Source: Perognathus longimembris pacificus
Lineage: Eukaryota > Chordata > Mammalia > Rodentia > Heteromyidae
Direction of reading: 5' to 3'
Length of the DNA: 64,000 nt
Assembly: GCF_023159225.1 (NCBI RefSeq)
Contig: NC_063176.1
Location: forward strand, 11,358,963-11,422,962
The notes under the pieces were generated by a model. It made no database searches. It was not told the origin of the DNA and saw only the letters and a list, made by a program, of their open reading frames with translations. The first letter of the stretch is position 1. Each line of letters begins with the position of its first letter. Both the position numbers and the translations under genes were made by a program. Of this stretch, positions 1 through 10,300 are shown in pieces.

Positions 1-537
1 GGGACAGAGAGAAAACCATAAACAGCCATAAGAGTGACCAGATGGCTGAAACTGATTAAGGGTTAGTCATAGAAGAAAAACAACTTTTGGAGTTACTCCA
101 GAACTCCCCCACCCAGGTATGGTTTCGGTGTGCTTTCCAGTATCTAATTAAAACCCTGCAGCTGTGCACAGATCCCCCTTGCTACACCCCTATGGCTTAA
201 ACCAATCAATTTTAAATGTGCCGGTCCCTTGATCTGACCAATGCCCTTTCCAGATTCCTTCCCACCACCGAAATGTGTCAAACATGCTTTAGAATTATTT
301 TATAATTTTTCCGTGGTGTGTGTTGATTTGTTAAAAGATGCCATGATGTATGCTAAGTCCCTGCCTTCCCCAACGAATGTATAAAACAGCTGGGAGCCCC
401 AGTCTCAGGGCCTCTTGCGTCACCAGTGTGGTGAGTGCACGGAGGACCGAGCTAGCTCACAATAAATGCCCTTTTTGCTACGTGCATTGGTCTTGGTCTT
501 TGGTGGTCTCTCCCGGGATCTGAACTCGAGCATTTCA
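1..537 (+). mobile_element. ERV LTR (solo or 3' LTR), cut by window start
   Basis: A retroviral-type long terminal repeat on the plus strand. It shows a TATA box (TATAAAA, 380-386) and a polyadenylation signal AATAAA (461-466). A U5-like stretch with CTCTCCCGGGATC and a 3' end in CA near 537 follow, and ordinary AT-rich DNA comes next. The left end lies outside the window, so the first bases could be U3 or internal sequence. The layout resembles gamma-retrovirus-like (class I) LTRs, but the family was not identified. No coding capacity is seen. Confidence 0.75.
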
Positions 538-3149
538 AAACAAATAACTACATAGCTACATAAATACCAGACATAGACTTGCAATGGACTAGAACACATG
601 CCATCAGCTGGGAGGGTAATGGTGTTTAGTCCAGTTATGATGTCAAGAAAAAAGCTCTATTCTTAAGCGTTTCTCTCCAGGATTAGCTGGCAGTTCCCCA
701 GCCTTATGAGTCTCAGCCCAGCCCAGTCCACAGATAGAGTGTTGTAGGGGGAGCCACCACCTGCGGGGTTGCTTTTTTGCACTTGAGTCACTAGATTCTT
801 AAGATTCCATACAAAACCTTTCTGCTTTCAGGTACTTCTACTCTTTCACCAGAGGAAATTATGCAGAATTTCATGTAAGGTAACACATTTTGAATTTTGG
901 TTTAGGAAAGAATTCCAATGCAATGCATCAGTAGAACTAAGAGTAACATATAATAGAGCATGGCTGTGGAGATTTTAGAAAGTGGTTTACTTGTTAAACA
1001 GAAGATTTAGTATCAGACAACTCAAAAAGAAATAACCAAGTTCATATGGATAGCGTGGCATAGAACTCAGATCAGATTTTTGTCCTCCTGTTCGATAACT
1101 TACATCTTTCCAACCATTCCTACCTCCTCTGTAATTAACATTTGTTCATAAATTACCTAAGAGTAGAAATCACAGCTATCTGGGTAGGAAAGCAGTACTT
1201 ACCTTTATTCAATTTTTAAGTGGGGATTAAAAGTGAGTATGATATATACTTACCGTTTTTTACAGGGATAACTGAAATTTTATTTTACTAAATTTAGTTT
1301 GACATTCATGTGGCATTTCAAAAATGTCTTGAGAATTTTCTTCTTATGCTGATCTTCAAAATAAGTGTTTAGGTTGTGAATTAAATGATATGTTTGTCTC
1401 TCCACTAGGCATTACATTTTGAGACATACTAAATAAGATGTATGGGCTCTGGGCTATTCTTAGAATTATACAACTATAGAATTGCAGGAACATATGTAAT
1501 TATATATATTTCTCTATTGAATTTAACAAATACACACAAAATTACACATGATTCTTAAACATGTAAGGAATTTTTTGGTGATTGGATGATTATAATCATT
1601 TAATGTATGTTTTCTAAAACATATTTTCAATTTTAAGCTTTTACTTACTGGCACGACAAAATCAATTTCCAAGGAAATTAAAATTAAATACATACTGTAC
1701 TCATCCTAATAGAAGTGAATTTATCATAAGAGGATCTTTGTTTCAAAAGAACCACAAGTGAGGCAAAGCAGGTATTTCAAACAAGAGAACATCTGAAACT
1801 TACTAATCTCATGTTTAGATCTCTGTTAAACTTCCTGAGTTGTTTTTTATTGAACTATCAGGTGAGAAATGTTTGCTGAGAAATCAACAACTATAAATGT
1901 GTGTGCATAAGGAACAGCTTAGGAGACCATTTAATCAATATTTCTTTCAGCCGTAGAATGTGAAATAGTCTGATACTATCTGATGATAATTATTTAGCTC
2001 CCTATAAACCTCCAATTGTTCATACTAAAAGGCTCCAACTTAGAAAATCCTACTTAAAAACATTTTAAAAGCTTGAAAGCTGTTTATCTTGCCTTCAGAA
2101 TGTAAGATTTACAAGATCCGTGGAGTGTGATAGACAGCAAAGGAAATCTAAAATGCTATCATTGTGTCCAGCATAGAAAATCCTGTTTTCCAGGTGCACA
2201 AAGACTAAAGAAAACAACTTAGGAGGTTGAGTGTGGCAGCAAGTCATAGTCCTCAGAATGCCACTCTTCTGAGAGACACACTATATATCACTCTGGTTTG
2301 GTTCCTGAAAGATGATGTGCCGAAGAGGCCTTTTAAGTTGAGTGAAATATAATACCTTTTAAGAACTGAGTGAAAATTCTTGAATCACACAGGGAAAGAT
2401 GTTGGAAAAGGAGTGATAAAAGGAAAAATGCATGTCAGGCTTTATTCAGTTTGCCTTTGATTGTTGCTAGAGAGTGATCATACAAACACCGAATAGGGAT
2501 GCAATAGCTGGATGAAATCTAATTATACAGACATGGACATGCTGGTGGAAGGGATATTGATAGAGTGAAGACGAGAAATTCACTGGGTTTAGTAACATCC
2601 AGAAATGCCCCACATTCTAAATACCAGGGCTTCAACAAGACTAACTGCAGAGACTCCCAGCTTCTTTGTATGGGATTGCCAATATTTTGACTATCTTGCT
2701 CAAGGTGTGGGCAGACAGAGTTTTCGGTTCATGAAATTGACTAATAGTGAAATATAGTAAAGGTTTTCAGATTAATAGGTTACCATTACTAAGTGTAAAA
2801 AAAAGTTAGAAAAAAGAGAATCATTCAAAAATAACTGACTTAATTTCGAGTATGTTTTCTTACAATTGTATTGTCAAAAATACCCTTAATTTTCAGTAAT
2901 GACTGCAGATTGAGAAACAAAAAATCAAAAACAAAAGAAACTACAGAAAACATTTAAATACACAAAATTAGAACAATTCAGTCATTTATAAAATGTTTAG
3001 TGGTTCATAAAATAAATTAAGGCACAAATAAAAGTAATTTCTAGCACAACCTACCACATTGTTTAGGATTTGGCAAAGACAGTGCTGAGAAGTTTATAGG
3101 TATGACTGTACATCAAAAAAGGAAAACAAAATAGACATCTTGAAAAGAT
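538..3149. other. AT-rich stretch, no feature recognised
   Basis: About 2.6 kb of AT-rich sequence. No ORF of useful length, SINE, L1 module or LTR could be recognised by eye. Ancient, highly diverged repeats could be hidden here. Confidence 0.5.
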
Positions 3150-5040
3150 AACATAAAAATATACAAAACTATAAAAACAGCAAGCCAAATTCAAAATCAG
3201 AAGTGAGAAAAATGTAACAAGATAAGATAAAAAAATTAATGAAGTTGAGACAAAAAATCTAACAAATAATCAATATTCTTTGAAATGACATATAACATTA
3301 ATAAATTTCTAACTAATCTAACTAAAAGAAAAGGAAAAAAATCAATAAAATTAGAAATGAAGAAGAAACAGCATAACTACAATGGAACCCATAGGATTGT
3401 GAGAGTATATTTTAAATACATTCTCAGATACTAACAATTCTAGAAGAAATAGTTAAATTTGTAGATACGTTTAGCCAGTGATAATTGAGTGAAGACAAAA
3501 ATCACTTACAAGACCTAAAATATATAAACCTGATGCAGTAATAAAGTTTTCCAACCAAGAAAAGCCCAGAACCCAATGGATTATGAGCGGACTCTATCAG
3601 ATGTTTAACGAATTAACATCTATTCTCCTTAACTTTCTCATAAAATAGAAAGGGAAGGAAGAATTCAAATAAATTCTTTGAAGCTAATTTTTTTTTTCAT
3701 TCTAAAACTGGACAAAGACACAACAAAAAGAATTAAAAGGCAATTCCATTTGTGAACATAGAAACATCTTCAAAAAGTTTTTGCAAACAGAATTCATCAT
3801 TAAATTAAACACAGCATACACCATTTCAAGTTGGTTTCAATCCATGAATGAAATAAAGACTCAACATATATAATCAATTTGTATAATGCATTACATGAAC
3901 AGAGTAAAGACAAAAATTACATGATCAATAATTACTGCAGAAATCACCTTTGTCGAGCTCAAAAATTTTTAAATAATGAAAACTCTGAAGAAACTGAATG
4001 TAGAAGGAATGCATCTTAATATAATAAGAACAAATCTGAGGCCAACATCATAATAAGTGGGAAAAATTGAAATCAGTTCCTCCAAACCAGAAATGAGACA
4101 AGTGTCAACCCTCCTTATTTTTATTCAAATAGTTCTGAATACATAGCTAGAACAATAATGACAATAAGAAAGATTTAAACATGAAAAGATAAAGTTAAAT
4201 TATCATTACTTTTATTTGTAGGATCTTATGACTAAAAGACCCTAAACATTCCACCAAGAACTATCAGATTTGGTAAATTATTGAAAACAAGTCTTGCCTT
4301 TTGCAAATAAATGGATGGAGCTGAAGATCATCATTTTGAGCCAGATAAACTAAGTTCATAAATGCATACATTATAGGTTTTCACTCATTTGTCAAATCTA
4401 GACAAAATAGATATATAAAATATAAATAATATATAAATATATACGTATTGACTATACTATATATGTATACCTGTACACACAAAAGTCCACACAAACATAT
4501 ACACACATATATAAGTAAAAACTGTGAGACTCTTTGGATTAGGGGGAAGAGGAATAATGAATCATATATGATACTGGAATTTGTTGAGTTGAGTCTGTTT
4601 ATAAAGATGACAAGAAATCTCACAAATTTATGGACAGTAGGGTGTAGGAGAGAAGAGAAAGAAAGAGAATCTTAAATTTAATCTGACTGAGTTACAATAC
4701 ATGCATGTTGGAATATAGTGTTACCATTTTGCCAATTAATATGCACTAAAACTAGTGGGAAAATAGATGACAGGAAAGTAGAATAGGCCCTGTTGGGGCA
4801 TAGGTATCAACAGAAGGAGGGGGAAGAGACAAATTGAAGGTGAATGAGCTCAGATTATTTTATACGAATGTATATAATTAGAACAATGAAACCAAATAAA
4901 ATCACTTTAAAATGAGGAAGGCAGATAAGAGAACAACGAAGGGTGTTATGATCATGGTACTTATTATTATAGATATATACATATATGAAAAATCACAATG
5001 GAATTACTCTTGTGCAATTAATAGATGTTAATAAAGTCTT
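3150..5040 (+). mobile_element. Old, decayed LINE-1 (ORF2 3' part plus 3' UTR)
   Basis: This is a plus-strand L1 remnant. An ORF2-like stretch containing GAAAAGCCCAGAACCC (about 3561-3576) corresponds to the reverse-transcriptase region. The region near the ORF2 C-terminus contains AAATGGATGGAGCTGAAG (about 4309-4326). The following 0.7 kb is A-rich, with a GGGGGAAGAG block and a final AATAAAGTC near 5030, as expected of a 3' UTR. The reading frame is broken throughout, so the element is dead. It is far more diverged than the other L1 pieces in the window and represents an older subfamily. Confidence 0.65.
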
Positions 5041-5699
5041 TTTAAAACTACTTTTTCTTTATGTTTGTATGTCTGCAACCAACATTTTTTAATGCAATTC
5101 CAGATTCTTCTAGTGTGTGTATCCATGTTTTGTTTGTAAGTGATTTAGGAAACCTGAGGCAAAACACCACATGTTTAAAATCAAGCCCATCTATCGATGT
5201 TCTCAGGTTACTATAATGACTGAAAGGTATTAGTGTGCAATTGTTGTTTTACAACCCAACATGACAAGCAAAAGGTATAAAATCCTTCAGAACTGATGTT
5301 ATTGAGTGTTTATCAGACCAAGTAATGACTCTATGACATGCATATCTAACTCTTAGGCTTTAATGAAAGAAAGTTGTGTAAGAAACTATGCCACTTATTT
5401 TAGCCAAGAATTGAATATAGGAGTGTTTTGTGAGGATGAATATCCTGTTCAGGTATATTATCACTATGATATCCTCTATATTTGAGTCATATTCATGAAA
5501 CTTTGCTAAATTTTAAAGTATGGACTGAGCTGAAGATACACGGACATCCTACTCTATGCAACAAATTTTACTAATGTTCATTTGCTCATAAATTTTATAA
5601 AATATTTATGAATTATAAATAGATGCAGAACACTGTATGCAAAAACTCTACCTAAAATATAGCATTTAGACTTTCAACAACTTTTTTTGAAAGGGGATA

Positions 5700-5830
5700 G
5701 AAAGGACACGAGCATGGCTCAAGTCATGGAGTGCTTGCCTAGCAAGTCCAAAGTCCTGAATTCAAACCCTAGTATGACAAAAAAAAACCAAAAACAAACA
5801 AACAAAAAACACCTAAAAAAAAGGAGGGGG
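5700..5830 (+). mobile_element. ID-like tRNA-derived SINE, diverged monomer
   Basis: This is a tRNA-like monomer with an A-box-like CATGGCTCAAGTCATGG and a B-box-like GAATTCAAACCC. A run of A and CAAA units (about 5778-5822) follows. The internal CTTGCCTAGCAAGT block is typical of rodent ID elements. It lacks the Geo-type right half. It resembles ID variants I associate with Castorimorpha, which is recall rather than comparison. Confidence 0.65.
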
Positions 5831-5957
5831 CAAATAAAAGAGTTGGGAATGTAGAGCAACTTCAAATACAAAATGTATGGTGCCAAATTCAACATGAGAT
5901 TGTTGGTGAGATGTTCATTAAGTCAGTTTGTAATTGAATAAAGTAAATGGCAGTGTA

Positions 5958-5959
<2 letters not shown>

Positions 5960-6007
<48 letters not shown>
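5960..6007. repeat. (TG)n microsatellite
   Basis: About 24 uninterrupted TG units. Confidence 0.97.
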
Positions 6008-6010
<3 letters not shown>

Positions 6011-6200
6011 AAGGCTTGACTTTAGGACGTGGGTGTTATCCTTTAGCATATTTTTCAAGAATAACTTGTGATTAATTGGACAGAAGCGTCTCACAGTTTC
6101 TTGCTCAGGGTGTCCTCAAAATGTGATGTTCCGATCTCAGCCTCTTGAGTATCCCCTTCTCTTTGTATTTAGCTTCACTTGCTTTGCATTTATTCTCTTT

Positions 6201-6405
6201 TTGTTTGTTTGTTTTGCCAGTCCTGGTGCTTGAACTCAGGGCCTAAGCACTGTCCCTGGCTTCTTTTTGTTCAAGGCTAGCACTCTGCCACTTGAGCCAC
6301 AGCGCCACTTCTGGCTTTTTCTATCTATGTGATGCTGAGGAATCGAACCCAGGGCTTCATGTATACAAGACAAGCACTTCACCACTAGGCCATATTCCCA
6401 GCCCC
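6201..6405 (-). mobile_element. IDL-Geo-type dimeric SINE
   Basis: A full dimer on the minus strand. On the plus strand it reads T/G-rich tail, Geo half (from GCCAGTCCTGG at 6215), then ID half ending CATATTCCCAGCCCC. Imperfect flanking repeats TGCATTTATTCTCTT (6186-6200) and TGCTTTTATTCGCTT (6406-6420) look like target-site duplications. Confidence 0.9.
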
Positions 6406-6831
6406 TGCTTTTATTCGCTTGTACTTTGTATGTTGTCTCGATGCATGGTACTTTCTGTAGTAAGAAAATTGCTCTTCATTATCCTTTGAAACATTATTTT
6501 AAGTAATTTTAACTTTAATCAATGTCAGGTTTGATTAGCTTCCTTTAATAGTTAAAATCAAACCTATACAAACACCAAGATTTTAGTCAAAATTGAACAC
6601 TTCTGGTCAAGTTCAAGGGCTGTATGTTTCCACTAAACCTTCTGCATGCTCTTTTGGAGGCCAAAAGTTCCTTCAGATTGACTTTCTACTGTCAAGGTTG
6701 GCAGATTTAAGACATTTTGAGGGTTGCCTGAGGATCCAAAAGTTTGGTTGTGTTTTGTGTTCTCTGAATAGTATTTAACTGGAATCATTTTTAAAAATTA
6801 TGCTACCTTTAAATAGTTGTACAAAGGAGTT
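6406..6831. other. Unique sequence between SINEs
   Basis: No repeat or gene is recognised. A 61-codon frame here (6593-6778) has no recognisable product. Confidence 0.4.
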
Positions 6832-7028
6832 GCCCCTGGGAATAAGGCCTAGTGTTAAAGTGCTTGCCTCGTACACATGAAGCCCTGGGATTGATTCCTT
6901 ACCACCATATATATAGAAAAGGCTGGAAGTGGCACTGTGGCTCATGTGGTAGAGTGCTGGTCTTGAGCAAAAAGAAGCCAGATACAGTGCTCAGGCCCTG
7001 AGTTCAAGCTCCAGGACTGGCCAAAAAA
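6832..7028 (+). mobile_element. IDL-Geo-type dimeric SINE
   Basis: A plus-strand dimer. The ID half starts CCCCTGGGAATAAGGCCTAG. The Geo half carries GTGGCTCATGTGGTAG and ends CCAGGACTGG with a short A tail. Possible target duplication ACAAAGG (6821-6827 and 7028-7034). It is moderately diverged. Confidence 0.88.
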
Positions 7029-7799
7029 CAAAGGTTGTGTGGATACTAACACAAATAGAGTATATGTTTTTAACATTGTAAAAGCATTTTGTGCTTTGAA
7101 TCAAAGAAAGTTGGACAAATGGGATTACAGCAAGCTGCAGAGCTTCTGCATTGGAAAGGACATAGCTTGCAAGATAATTAAAAAGCCCACAGCCTGAGAG
7201 AAGATCTTCATTGGCCACACAACAGACAAGGGCCTCATATCTCAAATATACATAGAACTCAAAAAATGAGGTTCCCCCAAAACAAATCCTTAAAGAAATA
7301 ATTGCCCCATTGATAAATGGGCTAAAGACTTAAAGAGAGACTTCTCTGAAGATGAAATGAGAATGGCCAAGAGCACATGAAGTACTCATCCTCCCTGACC
7401 ATAAAAGAAATGCAAATCAAAACAACATTGCGATTTCACCTCACCCCAGCTAGAATGGCCATTATCAAGAAAACTAACAACAGATGCTCGTGGGGATGTG
7501 GCCAAAAGGGAACACTATTACACTGTTGGTGGGAGTGGAAAGTTGTTCAACCACTCTGGAAAACAGTATGGAAATTCATCAAAAGGCTAAATATAGAACT
7601 CCCCTATGACCCAGCAGCCCCACAGGATCCGATACAGGCCATACCAAAGCTACCAGCACAACTATGTTCATTACAGCATTATCTACCATAGCTAAAATAT
7701 GGAACCAACCCAGATGCCCCTCAGTAGATGAATGAATCAAGAAATTGTGGTATATATCCACAATGGAATTCTATGCTTCCATCAAAAAGAATGACATTG

Positions 7800-8006
7800 G
7801 GCCGGGGATATGGCCTAGTGGCAAGAGTGCTTGCCTCATATACGTGAGGCCCTGGGTTCAAGTCCCCAGCACCACATACACAGAAAACGGCCAGAAGTGG
7901 CGCTGTGGCTCAAGTGGCAGAGTGCTAGCCTTGAGCAAAAAGAAGCCAGGGACAGTGCTCAGGCCCTGAGTCCAAGCCCCAGGACTGGGGGGAAAAAAAA
8001 AAAGGA
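7800..8006 (+). mobile_element. IDL-Geo-type SINE nested in L1
   Basis: A near-consensus dimer: GGATATGGCCTAGTGG, then CTGTGGCTCAAGTGGCAG, then an A-rich tail. A 16-bp perfect target duplication AAAAAGAATGACATTG lies at 7784-7799 and 8007-8022. Both copies are L1 ORF2 sequence, so this SINE is younger than the host L1. Confidence 0.95.
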
Positions 8007-8072
8007 AAAAAGAATGACATTGCTCCATTTGTGAGGAAATGTAAAGAAATCATACTAAATGAAGTGAGCCAT

Positions 8073-8276
8073 GGCTGGGAATATGGTCTAGTGGTAGAGT
8101 GCTTGCCTTGTATACATGAAGCCCTGGGTTTGATTCCTCACCATCACATATATAGAAAATGGCCAGAAGTGGCACTGTGGTGCTGCAAGTGGCAGAGTGC
8201 TAGCCTTGAGCAAAAAGAAGCCAGGAACAGTGCTCAGACCTTGAGCTCAAGCCCCAGGATTGGAAAAAAAGAAAAA
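8073..8276 (+). mobile_element. IDL-Geo-type SINE, second insertion in the same L1
   Basis: A full plus-strand dimer starting GGCTGGGAATATGGTC. It has a duplicated GTG-like insertion in the Geo half and an A-rich tail. No clear target duplication is visible, and L1 sequence on the two sides is not contiguous. Either the L1 was already deleted here or the insertion came with a deletion. Confidence 0.9.
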
Positions 8277-8419
8277 GGGGGAGAAAAATGAGGGAGGAGG
8301 TAACAAGTTTGACAAGAATATACGCACTATTTTATATATGTAACTATAACCCATCTGTACATCACCTTGACAATAAAATTGTTTAAAAAATTTAAAAAGA
8401 ATCAAAGTACCGAAGTCTT

Positions 8420-8645
8420 TCTTAAATTTTTATCATCAAAGGTTACAGTTACATACATAAGGTAGTACATTTTTTGTCATACTTTTTACCCCCTCCCTCA
8501 TTTTTCAACCACTTTACTTCGCTCCACCCCTCACCCTGAGTTGTATAGTTAATTTCCAACATATTTTTGTGAGTATCATTACTGTGTTGGTTCAACCTTT
8601 ATCATTTGTTTCACCATTTTGATGTTGCCCTTGCCTAATTCAGGT
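8420..8645 (-). mobile_element. LINE-1 3' UTR fragment
   Basis: Minus-strand L1 3' end. The plus strand shows TTACCCCCTCCCTCATTTTTC, the complement of the GAGGGAGG terminal module, and GAGTTGTATAGTTAATTTCC. It lies tail-to-tail with the L1 ending at 8398. Confidence 0.75.
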
Positions 8646-9759
8646 AATATGGCATGTAACTAGGCCTAACTGTTTAACAACCATAGATATTTTCATACAT
8701 TTAGCACATCTCATTGCATAAATATAAGAAATTTGTTTTGTTGTTATTAAACTACTTGACAGTAAGTTAGAATGTTGCTATTTCACCACAACTCCTTCAT
8801 TATTTCTGACAAATACACATTAACCTATTATCACTTCATCAACCAGTCTTCCTCATTAGAAATGGTATAATCAGTAATCAAGTTCTGTTAGATGGCATTA
8901 AAAATGTTTCTAGATTTCTTTTAATTCAGCAAAAGCATATTTCAAGATTGTAAAAAATAATACTTCAGACTAAAGGAACTAAAAGCAGAAAATTTTATGT
9001 TAATAAATGTGCAACCTTTTTATATTTACATTTTTATCCTCTACTTTTTATGTATTCAATTGCAATAATAAAATGAAATAAAATATTTATTATCTGAGAT
9101 TACTTTAAATTCTTCAAATGAAGTAAATTGCATTGCTAAAATAGTAATTGTTTATAATAATAGTTTATTTATTAAAACAATTGTTTATAAGACATATTCA
9201 TGAGGAAAGACTTAAGTTAGAACAAAAGTAATTATAAATATTTGTTGACCTTTATAGAAAATTATCTCTGGTCAATATCAATGATATTTATGTGTTTCTC
9301 AGGTATTTACTATAGTCCAAGGCTTTTGGTAAACATGTAATTATTTAGGTTCAAATATATAACCCTTTTATGAAAATTCATAATTAGATAAATTAAATAC
9401 AAATTCAAACTATGCCAGGATTCTCATTAATCAAGTGTGATAAATACAGTAAAAGACAATAATTTATCACTTGAAAACAATATCTGAAAAATTGTCCTAG
9501 GAATCCTGTTATCTGCTCTATAAACATAAAATCACAGATACATGTAGCAATGAACAAATATCACCATCTGTCAGGACTACCAGGCCCTAGAAAACTAACA
9601 GTCTAGGAATTAGAGAAAGGAAAGAATATGCCTGTATAGCTGTACATGGTGAAGGTGCAATAGGAAAATTGGGATCAAAGTTGTTTGGATTTTGGATAAA
9701 AGAGAAGTTGATGTAGGGAATAAACCACTTGTGACCCTTAAATACTTTAAAACATTGCA
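8646..9759. other. AT-rich stretch, no feature recognised
   Basis: About 1.1 kb that is very AT-rich and shows no recognisable repeat or reading frame. Confidence 0.5.
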
Positions 9760-9863
9760 TGTTTTGGAGCTGTGCTCAAGTGGTGGAGTGCTAGTCTTGA
9801 GCAAAAAGAAGCCCAGGAACAGTGAATTTATGCCCCAGGTATAGCACACACACACACACACAA
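9760..9863 (+). mobile_element. Geo half-SINE fragment with (CA)n
   Basis: A partial Geo module: GTGCTCAAGTGGTGGAGTGC, GAGCAAAAAGAAGCCC and GCCCCAGG, without its middle or an ID half. A (CA)n run follows at 9844-9863. It is a truncated dimer or a decayed composite SINE. Confidence 0.7.
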
Positions 9864-10107
9864 GAAAATCATCATTTGTTGCAAATATATTTTTGGTATA
9901 AAATGATGGCAGAAATACATAAACGTGATGGTAATAAGTGAGTGTTGCTACTCTTATGGCAGGAATTCTTGTGGTACCTGTGAATTAACCATTGCTAAAT
10001 ACAGATTTATTACATTATCCCAAAGTATATAGGTCTGTAGTACCATTTAAGACAATATTTGGCTTTGGTGTGAATGTTTGTGTGGTTTTTCCATTTGTGT
10101 GTGTGTG

Positions 10108-10300
10108 GTATGTCCTGAGGCTTGAACTCAGAGACTGGGTGCTCTCTCTAAGCTATTGTGCTCATGACCAGACTCTACTACTTTGAGACCCAGCTCCATT
10201 CCTGGCTTTTTGTCAGTCTTGCCACTTGCCCACCCGGGCTGGCTTGGAAACGAAATCCTCAGATCTCAGCTTCCTGTGTCTCTGATCACCGCAACTGGGG
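10108..10300 (-). mobile_element. B1-Geo-type composite SINE, decayed
   Basis: On the plus strand a decayed Geo half (GAGGCTTGAACTCAGAGAC, CTACTACTTTGAG) is followed by a B1/7SL-like half (GGGCTGGCTTGGAAACG, CCTCAGATCTCAGCTTCCTG). This is the minus-strand order of the B1-left, Geo-right composite seen intact elsewhere. The 5' end of the B1 half is lost. Confidence 0.7.

Larger units (their letters stand above)
7107..8398 (+). mobile_element. 5'-truncated LINE-1 with two nested SINEs
   Basis: L1 ORF2 C-terminal sequence starts at about 7107 (AAAGTTGGACAAATGGG). It runs through TTGATAAATGGGCTAAAG, ATGCAAATCAAAACAAC and CCCTATGACCCAGCAG to a point near the ORF2 end at about 8072. After a SINE it jumps to the terminal 3' module (GAGGGAGGAGGTAACAAG to ACAATAAAATTG, about 8288-8382). 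It is flanked by GAATCAAAG on both sides (7098-7106 and 8399-8407), which I read as the target duplication. Most of the 3' UTR is missing. The 104-codon frame at 7377-7691 is a piece of broken ORF2. The element is dead. Confidence 0.85.

Noticed and set aside
7377..7691. 104-codon frame as a gene
   Set aside because: Matches the L1 ORF2 C-terminal order of other copies here. It is a fragment of a truncated L1.
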